From contig NZ_AUIE01000002.1 of the NCBI RefSeq assembly GCF_000423545.1, positions 248,001 through 312,000 on the forward strand: a stretch of 64,000 bases of DNA, in the 5' to 3' direction. Below, one piece after another: positions 10,042-17,847 of the stretch. Made by a program: the position numbers and the translations under genes. The notes under the pieces are model-generated. The model did no database searches, had not been told where the DNA came from, and was given only the letters and a program-made list of their open reading frames with translations. This DNA is from Metapseudomonas resinovorans DSM 21078 (GTDB lineage Bacteria > Pseudomonadota > Gammaproteobacteria > Pseudomonadales > Pseudomonadaceae). Position 1 is the first letter of the stretch; each line of letters opens with the position of its first letter.

Positions 10042-10494
10042 CTAAGCGCGGCGCATGCCGATATGAGGAATGCCGTCGTCGAGGTACAGGTCGGTCACCG
10101 GCAAGAAGCCATAGCGGCCGTAGTAGCCCTGCAGGTGCGCCTGGGCGGAGAGGTACACCGGCATGCCCGGCCAGCGCTTGGCGGCTTCGTCCAGGGCCCG
10201 TTCCATCAACCCGTGGCCCAAGCCGCGGCCACGTGCCTGGGCGGCACTGACCACCCGTCCGATCACTACGTCGCCGCCCTGGGTGGCCGGGTCCAGTAGG
10301 CGCAGGTAGGCCAGGAGCGTGCCCTGTTCCCAGGCCATCACATGGCAGGTGCCGGCTTCCAGGTCCTGGCCGTCGACATCCAGGTAGGGGCAGTTCTGTT
10401 CCACCACGAACACCTGGCAGCGCAGGGCCAGAAAACAGTAGAGCTCGCGGGTATCGAGTTCGCTGTGGTGCTTGCAGGACCAGGTGATCGCCAT
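10042..10494 (-). CDS. ElaA-type GNAT N-acetyltransferase
   Basis: A 150-residue acetyltransferase of the GNAT fold. LALRCQVFVVEQNCPYLDVDG near the N-terminus matches ElaA. The acetyl-CoA loop is RVVSAAQARGRGLGHGLM (Q/RxxGxG/A type) at residues about 80-97, and the C-terminal YYGRYGFLPV strand is typical. The physiological acceptor is unknown. It diverges from the SMI1/KNR4 gene by 119 bp. Confidence 0.85.
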   Translation of the reverse strand: MAITWSCKHHSELDTRELYCFLALRCQVFVVEQNCPYLDVDGQDLEAGTCHVMAWEQGTLLAYLRLLDPATQGGDVVIGRVVSAAQARGRGLGHGLMERALDEAAKRWPGMPVYLSAQAHLQGYYGRYGFLPVTDLYLDDGIPHIGMRRA

Positions 10495-10613
10495 GATGGG
10501 GGCCTCGACAAACGGATTGGCAACAGAATGTCCGCCACGTTACGACAAGGCTTTTTTCTTCCCAAGCCCGGCTACTGTATAAAGCGCATCCCAATGCATG
10601 AGGGCCTGTCGCC

Positions 10614-11021
10614 ATGGAAGAAGTCATCGAACAACTGCGCGAACTCAACGAGCCAGTGCCGGTTCCCCTGGAGCTGCCGGACGAAGAGCAGTTGGTGGAG
10701 ATCGAGGAGCAGCTGTTGATCAACCTGCCCTTCGAACTGCGCGAGTTCCTGCTCAAGGTCAGCGACGTGATCTACGGCCGTCTGGAGCCGGTGACGGTCA
10801 CCGACCCGCAATCCCACACCTATCTGCCGGAAGTCGCCGCCGTCGCCTGGGACCTGGGCGTACCTCGCGACCTGGTGCCGCTCTGCCAGGACGGCCGTGA
10901 CTACTACGTGGTCGATGGCGAAGGCGAAGTGGTGCTGTGGGACGGCGACGAAGGCGAGCTCACCGACGAGAGCTGGGACTCTGTCTGGCACTGGGCCCGG
11001 GACGTCTGGCTGACCAGTTGA
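10614..11021 (+). CDS. SMI1/KNR4-family protein
   Basis: A 135-residue, very acidic protein with the SMI1/KNR4 (SUKH) pattern: LPDEEQLVEIEEQLLINLPFELREFLLKVSD (residues about 20-50), then a repeated strand pattern ending VWHWARDVWLTS. SUKH proteins in bacteria are often immunity proteins for contact-dependent or polymorphic toxins. No toxin gene is adjacent here, so that role is not supported by context. It lies next to a deacylase and an acetyltransferase, so a housekeeping or orphan role is possible. GAGGG precedes the start. Confidence 0.8.
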   Translation: MEEVIEQLRELNEPVPVPLELPDEEQLVEIEEQLLINLPFELREFLLKVSDVIYGRLEPVTVTDPQSHTYLPEVAAVAWDLGVPRDLVPLCQDGRDYYVVDGEGEVVLWDGDEGELTDESWDSVWHWARDVWLTS

Positions 11022-11079
11022 CCGACGACGCTCATGCCCCACGGAAGCGAGTCAGACTCGCTCCCGCGGGAAAGCGTCA

Positions 11080-11742
11080 TCAGCCGCTGCGGGCCTGGGC
11101 GAAGTCCAGTTCCAGCAGGTTGAGGAGGAATTGGCCGAAGTAGGAAAGATCCTGCTCGATAGCAACGCGCGCGGCCTTGCCGTCGCCCGCCTGCAACGCC
11201 TTGAAGGCGTCCTCGTGGAAGTCGTTGAGACGCAATGACAGGTCCGCCTCGGTGAACAGGCGATTGAAGAAGGGGCCGACCTGCAGCCAGAGCGTTTCGA
11301 TGGTCCGCAGCAGGATGGGGTTGCCACAGGCGCCGTAGAGCACCCGGTGGAACCGGCTGTTGTCGGTCAGGTAGCCCTGTACGTCGCGTTGTTCGATGGC
11401 GATATCCATGCGCTCCATGCACCCCCGCAGGACATCCAGCTCATCGCGGGAGAGCTGGCCCGCGGCCGCTTCTACGGCCATGCCCTCCAGCGCCATGCGC
11501 ACCTGGAATATATGCTTGAAGCGTTCACGGGTCATCGGCGGCACGCGCACCGAGCGCTGTGGCTCGCCCTCCAGGGCTCCTTCAGCCACCAGGCGCTGCA
11601 AGGCGGCGCGTACCGGCATCGGGCTGGTGCCCCAGGCAGCGGCGAGATCGCGGATCTTCAGGCGCTCACCGGGTTTGAACTGGCCTGCCAGCAGGCCCTC
11701 GCGTAGTCGTTGGTAAAGCTGTTCCTGCAGGTTCTCGGCCAT
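11080..11742 (-). CDS. GntR-family (FCD-type) transcriptional regulator
   Basis: A 220-residue repressor-type regulator: a winged helix (residues about 2-70; RLKIRDLAAAWGTSPMPVRAALQRLVAEGAL) followed by an all-helical FCD effector domain containing the metal/ligand residues typical of the FadR subfamily (HRVLYGACGNP, DFHEDAFKALQAGD). A TTG start would add six residues; the ATG at 11742 has GGTGAT at useful distance. It diverges from an aminotransferase and glutamine-synthetase-like pair. Two copies of a TGTGATCACA palindrome lie in the intergenic region and are its most probable operators. The effector is probably an amine or an acid derived from one. Confidence 0.88.
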   Translation of the reverse strand: MAENLQEQLYQRLREGLLAGQFKPGERLKIRDLAAAWGTSPMPVRAALQRLVAEGALEGEPQRSVRVPPMTRERFKHIFQVRMALEGMAVEAAAGQLSRDELDVLRGCMERMDIAIEQRDVQGYLTDNSRFHRVLYGACGNPILLRTIETLWLQVGPFFNRLFTEADLSLRLNDFHEDAFKALQAGDGKAARVAIEQDLSYFGQFLLNLLELDFAQARSG

Positions 11743-11900
11743 GGGCATATCACCGTGCAAGGGCCGGCGGCGCCGGCAGTTGGTTCAGGGTCAGGCTGCA
11801 GTTACGCATGGTTTTGGTCGCCTTCTGTTGTGGGTGGTTGCCTGGACCACGGGGCGGATCCGGACCAGAGGAGGCTTTCCCTCCGGCCTTTCGCTCTATC

Positions 11901-11912
11901 CTGTGATCACAA
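11901..11912. promoter_or_regulatory. Operator copy 1 for the GntR regulator
   Basis: CTGTGATCACAA, a near-perfect palindrome that matches copy 2 in 11 of 12 positions. The centres of the two copies are 63 bp apart, about six helical turns, which suits binding of two dimers on one DNA face. Confidence 0.7.
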
Positions 11913-11954
11913 ATCGGGTTTCACGTTAAATTTCAGCGCCTTTTTTCGCAAGTC

Positions 11955-11983
11955 TTGACAGAATTGTGATCACAAAACACGAT
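11955..11983 (+). promoter_or_regulatory. Promoter with operator copy 2, upstream of the aminotransferase
   Basis: A perfect -35 box TTGACA (11955-11960) is followed by the perfect palindrome TTGTGATCACAA (11964-11975), lying in the spacer before a weak -10 (CACGAT, 11978-11983). Regulator binding here would block polymerase, so repression relieved by an inducer is the expected logic. Confidence 0.65.
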
Positions 11984-12011
11984 GTGCAGAAATTCGAACG
12001 AGGTGTTCAAT

Positions 12012-13403
12012 ATGACTGCCAGTGGAATCAGCCAAGCCGCCGTGGAAACCTTCGCCGCCCGCGAGCGCACCCGCTTCCTCGAGCGCAACCCGAAATCCGT
12101 CGCACTCGCTGAACGCGCGCACAAGTCCCTCTACGCCGGCGTGCCGATGCACTGGATGGCCGACTGGTCCACGCCCTGCCCGCTGTTCGTCGAGCGCGCC
12201 AAGGGGGCCCGCTTCTACGACGTCGATGGCCACGAGTACATCGACTTCTGCCTGGGCGACACCGGCACAATGTTCGGTCACTCGCCGGACCCGATCGCCC
12301 GCGCCATCGCCGAGCAGGCCAACAACGGCCTGACCACCATGCTGCCGGGCGAGGATGCCGTGGTTTGCGGCGAGCTGCTGGCCCAGCGCTTCGGCCTGCC
12401 CTACTGGCAGGTGACCGCCACCGCCACCGACTCCAACCGCTATGTGCTGCGCTGGGCCCGCGCCATCACCGGACGCAAGACCCTGCTGGTGTTCGACGGC
12501 TGCTACCACGGCACCGTGGACGACGTGATGGTGCGCTGCCGCGATGGCGAGACCGTGCACCGCTCCGGTCTGGTCGGCCAGGCCTACGACCTGACCCAGC
12601 ACAGCCGCGCCGTTCCCTTCAACGATGTCGAGGCGCTGGAAGCCGCGCTGGCCCAGGGCGACGTCTGTGCCCTGCTCTGCGAACCGGCGATGACCAACAT
12701 CGGCATGGTCCTGCCCGATCCGGGCTTCATGCAGAAGTGCCGCGAGCTGACCCGCAAGTACGGCAGCCTGCTGATCATCGACGAGACCCACACCATCTCC
12801 ACCAACATCGGCGGCTGCACCCAGCTGTGGAACCTCGACCCCGACTTCTTCGTGGTCGGCAAACCCATTGCTGGCGGCGTGCCTTGCGGCATCTTCGGCT
12901 GCAGCGCGGAGATGGCCGACAGGATGCTCGCCTCGCGCAAGCAGGCCCAGCAGGACAGCCATGGCCACGGCCACAGCGGCATGGGCACCACCCTCTCGGC
13001 CAACGCCCTGGCCATGCACTGCATGCGCGCCAACCTCGAACAGGTGATGACCCAGGCGGCCTACGACCACATGCTGCCGCTGGCCAAACGCTTGGCCGAC
13101 GGATTCCGCAGCCTGATTGCGAAGCACGCCCTGAAATGGTCGGTGACCGAACTGGGCGCACGTAGCGAATTCCAGTTCTGCCCGGTGTCGCCGCGCACCG
13201 GCGCCGAGGCCGAAGCGGCCTTCCACGATGAGCTGCAGATGGCCCTGCACCTCTACCTGATCAACCGCGGCATCCTGATCACGCCGTTCCACAACATGAC
13301 CCTGTGCTGCCCGGCCACCACCGCCGCCGACGTAGACACGTTGATTGCCACCCTGGACGAGGCCATCACCGAACTGCTGGCGATCCCCGGCGCCCGCGAA
13401 TGA
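12012..13403 (+). CDS. Class III aminotransferase (PLP-dependent), amine catabolism
   Basis: A 463-residue class III aminotransferase related to glutamate-1-semialdehyde aminomutase and omega-amino-acid transaminases. IIDETHT carries the PLP-binding Asp at about residue 257 and VVGKPIAGG the Schiff-base Lys at residue 284; DGCYHGT is the cofactor phosphate/ring region. An upstream GTG/ATG in the same frame overlaps the operator, while the ATG at 12012 has GAGGT 7 bases before it, so I start there. With the adjacent glutamine-synthetase-like gene and GntR regulator it resembles a locus I recall from P. aeruginosa (PA5523-PA5522), linked to polyamine use. The exact substrate is not decidable. 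Confidence 0.9.
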   Translation: MTASGISQAAVETFAARERTRFLERNPKSVALAERAHKSLYAGVPMHWMADWSTPCPLFVERAKGARFYDVDGHEYIDFCLGDTGTMFGHSPDPIARAIAEQANNGLTTMLPGEDAVVCGELLAQRFGLPYWQVTATATDSNRYVLRWARAITGRKTLLVFDGCYHGTVDDVMVRCRDGETVHRSGLVGQAYDLTQHSRAVPFNDVEALEAALAQGDVCALLCEPAMTNIGMVLPDPGFMQKCRELTRKYGSLLIIDETHTISTNIGGCTQLWNLDPDFFVVGKPIAGGVPCGIFGCSAEMADRMLASRKQAQQDSHGHGHSGMGTTLSANALAMHCMRANLEQVMTQAAYDHMLPLAKRLADGFRSLIAKHALKWSVTELGARSEFQFCPVSPRTGAEAEAAFHDELQMALHLYLINRGILITPFHNMTLCCPATTAADVDTLIATLDEAITELLAIPGARE

Positions 13404-13405
13404 TC

Positions 13406-13480
13406 CGTAGGGTGGATGACGCTCTTTTCATCCACCAATACCCAACCCCGGTGGATGGATGAAGCGCCCTCCACCCTACG
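13406..13480. repeat. Intergenic inverted repeat (CGTAGGGTGGA type)
   Basis: Arms CGTAGGGTGGA (13406-13416) and TCCACCCTACG (13470-13480), with additional internal GGTGGATG/CATCCACC pairing. This is a common Pseudomonas intergenic palindrome; a relative with CCGTAGGATGG arms occurs at 28182-28262. It fills the 88-bp gap between two genes of one probable operon, so it may tune downstream expression. Confidence 0.75.
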
Positions 13481-13491
13481 CGAGAACGACC

Positions 13492-14859
13492 ATGCAATTC
13501 GCCGATCCCCAGGAAGCCCGCGACTTCCTCGAACGCCACCCCGAAGTGCGCAGCATCGAACTGATGCTGATCGACGCCAACGGCATCCCCCGCGGCAAGC
13601 TGCTGCACCGTGACGAGCTGCTGCCGATCTTCGAGAACGGCCGTCCGCTGCCCAGCTCCATCCTCTCGCTGACCATCCAGGGCGAGGACGTCGAAGCCAG
13701 CGGCCTGGTCTGGGAAGTCGCCGACGCTGACTGTTGGACCTACCCGGTGCCCGGCTCGCTGACCCTGCAACCCTGGCGCACTACACCCACCGGCCAGGTG
13801 CAGGTCAGCATGCACCCGACCCAGGGTCTGCCGGCCACCCCCGGCGATCCGCGCCATGTGCTGGCCCGTACCATCGAGCGCCTCAAGGCCGACGGCTACC
13901 ACCCGGTGATGGCAGTCGAGCTGGAGTTCTACCTGCTGGACAAGCGCCGCGATGCCAACGGCCGTCCACAGCCGGCGCTGCAGATGAATGGCGTGCGCCC
14001 GCAGGCGCCACAGGTCTACGGCGTCTACGAGCTGGAACAGCTGCAGCCCTTCCTCGACGACCTCTATGCGGCCTGCGAGGCCCAGGGTCTGCCGGTGCGC
14101 ACCGCCATTTCGGAGTACGCCCCCGGCCAGTTGGAGCTGACCCTCGAACACCGCTTCGACGCACTCCAGGCGGTCGACGAAGGCATTCGCTACAAGCGCC
14201 TGGTGAAAGGTGTAGCCAACAAGCATGGGCTGGTCGCCTGCTTCATGGCCAAGCCCTTCGGCGACCTGGCCGGCAGCGGCCTGCACATGCACGTGAGCCT
14301 CGCCGATGAGCAGGGCAACAACCTGATGGCCAGCGAGGACCCGCACGGCACCCCACTGCTGCGCCACGCCATCGGCGGCATGATGGCCACGCTCAACGAC
14401 ACGCTGGCGATCTTCTGCCCCAATGCCAACTCCTACCGTCGCTTCCAGGCCAACAGCTATGCACCGCTCGCCAAGAGCTGGGGCGTGAACAACCGCACCG
14501 TGTCCTTCCGCGTGCCCGGCGGCCCGGCCAAGAGCCGCCATGTCGAGCACCGCATCTGTGGTGCCGACGCCAACCCCTATCTGGCTGCCGCCGCGATTCT
14601 CGCCGGTATCCACAAGGGCATTCGCGAGCAGATCGATCCGGGCGAGCCCATCGCCGGCAATGGTTACGAGCAAGCCAGGGAAACCCTGCCCACCGACTGG
14701 CTGACCGCCCTGCGCAATCTGGAGCAGTCGACCTGGGCCAGGGACGCCCTGGGCGAGGACTTCCTGAAGATCTTCCTCGCCATCAAATGGGAGGAGTTCC
14801 GCCAGTTCGTCAGCGAAGTGGGCGAGCAGGACTGGCGCTGGTACCTGACCCACGCCTGA
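13492..14859 (+). CDS. Glutamine-synthetase-like ligase (gamma-glutamylpolyamine synthetase type)
   Basis: A 455-residue GS-fold enzyme that would join glutamate to an amine using ATP. Key segments: VEIDANGIPRGK-like N-terminal beta-grasp (MLIDANGIPRGK), AVELEFYLLD (metal-ligand Glu residues), HVSLADEQGNN, the NSYRRFQANSYAP ammonia/amine site region, and the RTVSFRVPGG arginine loop. The Tyr-adenylylation loop of GlnA is not apparent, which fits a catabolic PuuA/PauA-type enzyme and not the nitrogen-assimilating GlnA. It is cotranscribed with the aminotransferase by arrangement. The start at 13492 is the first plausible ATG after the inverted repeat; its ribosome site is weak. Confidence 0.88.
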   Translation: MQFADPQEARDFLERHPEVRSIELMLIDANGIPRGKLLHRDELLPIFENGRPLPSSILSLTIQGEDVEASGLVWEVADADCWTYPVPGSLTLQPWRTTPTGQVQVSMHPTQGLPATPGDPRHVLARTIERLKADGYHPVMAVELEFYLLDKRRDANGRPQPALQMNGVRPQAPQVYGVYELEQLQPFLDDLYAACEAQGLPVRTAISEYAPGQLELTLEHRFDALQAVDEGIRYKRLVKGVANKHGLVACFMAKPFGDLAGSGLHMHVSLADEQGNNLMASEDPHGTPLLRHAIGGMMATLNDTLAIFCPNANSYRRFQANSYAPLAKSWGVNNRTVSFRVPGGPAKSRHVEHRICGADANPYLAAAAILAGIHKGIREQIDPGEPIAGNGYEQARETLPTDWLTALRNLEQSTWARDALGEDFLKIFLAIKWEEFRQFVSEVGEQDWRWYLTHA

Positions 14860-14881
14860 CGCCGGACTCGCGGTCCAGCGA

Positions 14882-14908
14882 AGCGCCCGGCCAGCTTGGC
14901 CGGGCGCT
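14882..14908 (+). terminator. Strong hairpin after the GS-like gene
   Basis: Perfect 12-base arms, AGCGCCCGGCCA and complement, with a GCT loop. The following bases (GAAGTTTG) are poor in T, so it is a likely but not classical terminator ending the amine operon. Confidence 0.6.
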
Positions 14909-14969
14909 GAAGTTTGCCCGCCCGCCTGCTAGGCTCATCGGCATCCTCATCTCGTTCCGGGCCCGCCCA

Positions 14970-15764
14970 ATGAAAGCTGCGATCCTCGCGCTGCTGTTGA
15001 TGGCTCTCGGCGTCTGCCAAGCGGAGCCCTTGCGCGTAGGCCTGGAAAGCCAGGACTACCTGCCTTACTACCGGGCACTCCCCGGCAAGCCGGCTGAAGG
15101 CTATGCCATCGCGCTTCTGCAGCGCTTCGCCATCGACCAGGGCCTGGCCCTTGAGCTGGAAGCCCTGCCGATCAACCGCCTGCACCGCAATCTGCAAACC
15201 ACCGACCGGTTGATGCTGGTGTTTCCCGACAACCCCGCCTGGTCGCGCCAGCTCAAGGGCGATGCGCGCCTGTATTACAGCCGACCGATCATCCGCATCG
15301 TCGACGGCAGCCTGGTGCTGCGCGAGCATCTGGGCCGGGGCATAGACGCGGTACGACGCCTGGGCACCGTACGCGGCTTCACCCCCGAGGCCTGGCAGGA
15401 CCGCCTGCGCGACGGCCAGGTGCACTTGGTGGAGGCCAGCGATATCGGCGCGCTGGTACGCATGCTGCTGCGCCTACGCATCGACGCCATCTATGCCAAC
15501 CCGGAAGTGCTGCACCACTACCTGGACGCGAACACCAATCTGGGTGGCGATCGCTTGCTGCTGGACCCGGAACTGCCACTTGCGAAGACCGCGTTCCACG
15601 CCAGCAGCCTGAAGCATCCGGAGATACTGGAAGCCTTCGACCGCTTCCTGATCGAGCAGAGCGAGGAGCTGGCCCAGTTACGCAGGCAGCACGGCTTGGC
15701 CTGCGGTCCCAGCGACCTGGCGGAGGAATACCCGGCCTGCCAGCAGCCCGATGCCGCGCCCTGA
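14970..15764 (+). CDS. Periplasmic solute-binding-protein-like protein
   Basis: A 264-residue secreted protein. The signal peptide MKAAILALLLMALGVCQAEP is likely cleaved after residue 18 (CQA-EP). The mature part has the SBP family 3 fold pattern seen in many orphan pseudomonad proteins: LRVGLESQDYLPYY, GYAIALLQRFAIDQGL, then RLGTVRGFTPEAW and DAIYANPEVLHHYL. There is no ABC permease or ATPase nearby, so it may be a sensor-type or orphan binding protein. The start is set at 14970 because earlier in-frame codons lie before the signal peptide. Confidence 0.8.
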   Translation: MKAAILALLLMALGVCQAEPLRVGLESQDYLPYYRALPGKPAEGYAIALLQRFAIDQGLALELEALPINRLHRNLQTTDRLMLVFPDNPAWSRQLKGDARLYYSRPIIRIVDGSLVLREHLGRGIDAVRRLGTVRGFTPEAWQDRLRDGQVHLVEASDIGALVRMLLRLRIDAIYANPEVLHHYLDANTNLGGDRLLLDPELPLAKTAFHASSLKHPEILEAFDRFLIEQSEELAQLRRQHGLACGPSDLAEEYPACQQPDAAP

Positions 15765-15871
15765 CCGCGCGGTTATCCACAGCCCGCACGGCGTTACGTG
15801 ATTATCCCCTGTAGCGCCCAGGCGCCAGCCTGCGTCTATCTCAGACCGCCCCCACTACCGACGAGGCCAGC

Positions 15872-16354
15872 ATGGAACCCGGAACCGCACATCTGTCGAT
15901 GACCGTCTTAATGACCCCGGACATGGCCAACTTCTCCGGCAACGTCCACGGCGGCACCCTGCTCAAGTATCTCGATGAAGTCGCCTACGCCTGCGCCAGC
16001 CGCTATGCCGGGCGCTACGTGGTCACCCTGTCGGTGGATCAGGTGATCTTCCGCGAACCCATCCATGTCGGCGAGCTTGTGACATTCCTCGCCTCGGTGA
16101 ACTACACCGGCAACACCTCCATGGAGGTGGGTATCAAGGTGGTCACCGAGAACATCCGCGAACGTTCGGTCCGCCATACCAACAGCTGCTTCTTCACCAT
16201 GGTCGCCCTGGACGACGAACGCCGCCCGGCACAAGTACCGCCCTTGCAGCCAGAAACCACGGACGAGAAGCGCCGATTCGCACAAGCCCAGCAGCGCCGC
16301 CAGATTCGCCAGGAGCTGGAACAGCGCTATCAGGAAATGCGCGAGGGCAACTGA
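15872..16354 (+). CDS. Acyl-CoA thioesterase (YciA-like hotdog fold)
   Basis: A 160-residue hotdog-fold thioesterase hydrolysing acyl-CoA esters in the cytoplasm. The catalytic helix region reads MTPDMANFSGNVHGGTLLKYLDEVAYACASRYA; the Asn/His/Asp positions of GNVHGG and LDEVA match YciA/ACOT enzymes. The C-terminal about 35 residues form a charged helix (RFAQAQQRRQIRQELEQRYQEM). GAGG precedes the ATG. It is the last gene before the 1.5-kb gene-free repeat region. Confidence 0.9.
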   Translation: MEPGTAHLSMTVLMTPDMANFSGNVHGGTLLKYLDEVAYACASRYAGRYVVTLSVDQVIFREPIHVGELVTFLASVNYTGNTSMEVGIKVVTENIRERSVRHTNSCFFTMVALDDERRPAQVPPLQPETTDEKRRFAQAQQRRQIRQELEQRYQEMREGN

Positions 16355-16376
16355 GCCTTCGCGTTCCACACTGCTC

Positions 16377-16600
16377 CCCAAAATCAGTGGAAGGGCCTGT
16401 GGATAAGGTGTAGACCAACCTCCAGGCCCCGCACCACGTGTGCTTTACCACTAGCAGGCTATTTTCTGAGCATTTTCAATCACTTGCCTTGTGCGTTGCA
16501 CACAGATGCTGTGCAGCAGATTGTGGATAAGCTGTTCGGACACTTCGCTATCCCCCGCCAGCCGGGCCTTTTCAGGAGTTGATCAACTTCTGATCAGGTT
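16377..16600. repeat. DnaA-box direct repeat, unit A
   Basis: First of four diverged direct repeats. It begins with CCCAAAATC 21 bases before DnaA box 1 (16398-16406, TGTGGATAA). An IHF-like TTTCAATCACTTG lies at 16474-16486 (one mismatch to WATCAANNNNTTR), then a TGCACA...TGTGCA inverted repeat at about 16497-16515, then DnaA box 2 (16522-16530), followed by GCTGTTCGGACA. It ends in a TGATCA-rich stretch. The box starts are 124 bp apart and the IHF-like site starts 76 bp after box 1. Confidence 0.85.
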
Positions 16601-16673
16601 TCGCGCCCCCGCGAAGCACGCGCGGCTGCTGCCTTCTTCTTCGGGCGAAAATGCCCATCACAGAGCCTTTTCC

Positions 16674-16890
16674 CCCAGTTCCGGTGGATGCCTCTGTGGA
16701 TAAGATGTCAATGGATGTACAGGGGCCAATCCTGGCGCAGCTTTCCACTGTCTGGACATTTTTCGAGCAAAATCATAGGGATAACTCGGTCATTGCGCAC
16801 AATATCTGTGCAACCATCTGTGGATAGCTTGTGCGGACAATGCTGCAGGTCACGGATGACGAGGCCTCCATCGAGATGATCACTTTCTAT
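16674..16890. repeat. DnaA-box direct repeat, unit B (most degenerate)
   Basis: Second copy. DnaA box 1 is perfect (16695-16703); box 2 (16819-16827) has one mismatch (TGTGGATAG), again exactly 124 bp on. The inverted repeat TTGCGCA...TGTGCAA precedes box 2. The IHF-like word is not preserved here. A TGATCA lies after box 2, as in the other units. Confidence 0.8.
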
Positions 16891-17056
16891 CCAGCTTGAA
16901 GCTGGCAAGGCCCCGCTGTGCATAAAGCGTTGCATCGCCTTTCCTGTAGGAGTGAGTTCATTCGCGAAACCTGGCCAGGACACCTTGGCTTGGCGGGCAG
17001 TCTTCCATAAAGGTGGCGAATGCCAGAGATCTGTTCACAGGGAACAGGTGCTTTTA

Positions 17057-17280
17057 CCCAAAATCCGTGGACTCATCTGTGGATAAACTGTAGTTCGACC
17101 TCCAGGAAGCAAGCCCGACGCGGCTTCTCAGCTACTGTGCGTTTTTCGTTCTATTTCAATCACTTGCGCTATGCATTGCGCACATTATCTGTGCAGGTAT
17201 CTGTGGATAAGCTGTTCAGGCATCGCTGCAGGCCAGTACTGGTGCATATTCCAGCCATCTGATCATTCCCTGACCAGTCC
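17057..17280. repeat. DnaA-box direct repeat, unit C
   Basis: Third copy, with CCCAAAATC at 17057-17065, perfect box 1 (17078-17086), IHF-like TTTCAATCACTTG at 17154-17166 (76 bp after the box 1 start), inverted repeat TGCGCA...TGTGCA, and perfect box 2 (17202-17210). Box spacing is 124 bp. It ends with CTGATCATTCCCTGACCAG. It shares long words with unit A (TTTCAATCACTTGC, GGATAAGCTGTTC). Confidence 0.85.
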
Positions 17281-17364
17281 CGCCCCCGCGGCTACGCCGT
17301 CGCATGGAGCGCCCAGCTACTGGTAAGTAACCCACAACCCCGTGAATGGTTTTCCACGTTTGTA

Positions 17365-17592
17365 CCCAAATCGCGTGGATGGTCCTGTGCATAAGATGTC
17401 CATGGATGGCTGTAAGCCAGATGCGGCGCAGGTTTCCGCCAATTGAGCATTTTTCATGCAATTTCAATGACTTACACAGACGGCTGCACACAATATCTGT
17501 GCAGCCAACTGTGGATAAGCTGTGTGGGCACGGCTGTATCCCCCGACGGGCGTGGCCTGCATGAAAATGATCAATAAACGATCAGGTGCCCT
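17365..17592. repeat. DnaA-box direct repeat, unit D
   Basis: Fourth copy. Box 1 (17386-17394) has one mismatch (TGTGCATAA); box 2 (17510-17518) is perfect; the spacing is 124 bp. The IHF-like TTTCAATGACTTA starts at 17462, 76 bp after box 1. The inverted repeat is perfect here: GGCTGCACA, seven-base loop, TGTGCAGCC. It ends with AATGATCAATAAACGATCAGG. Confidence 0.85.
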
Positions 17593-17601
17593 GAACCAGA
17601 C

Positions 17602-17847
17602 TTATCCCCCGCAGCAGCCGCAAACCGACATGCCTCCAGGTTCAGTGGTACCGGCCGGGAAGTTCGGCGCGCTCTGGATCTGCGCCACGTTGCAGAGGCT
17701 CTGGCTGAAACGGATCTCGTGGAAGACCGCATTGGCGTTCTGGTCGAAGAGGGTATCGCCACCACCCGCCAAACCAGGCCACCGAGCGGTTGCTGTGGAT
17801 AACTGGGCGCGCGAAGGTGCGGGGCCGGACGGCCCCGCAGGTAGCAA
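17602..17847 (-). pseudogene. Possible gene remnant downstream of the PCu(A)C gene
   Basis: The frame from 17847 (TTG) to a TAA at 17602-17604 is open, and between about 17615 and 17770 it has the high third-position GC of a real Pseudomonas gene. The encoded stretch includes DTLFDQNANAVFHEIRFSQS and ends with a cysteine-rich CGCCGG. I see no true start codon and do not recognise the family; the upstream part is low-complexity and contains a DnaA box (17794). It is best read as the surviving 3' end of a gene lost from the copper operon, but chance coding-like composition is possible. Confidence 0.3.

Noticed and set aside
10614-11021. SMI1/KNR4 protein as an immunity protein of a polymorphic toxin
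   Set aside because: No toxin, secretion or rearrangement-hotspot gene is adjacent.
16491-17564. Four short frames, one per repeat unit, encoding similar peptides around V-D-K-L
   Set aside because: The similarity follows from ungapped DNA repeats read in the same frame. There are no ribosome sites and the codon use is atypical, so a peptide family is less likely than a DNA-level element.
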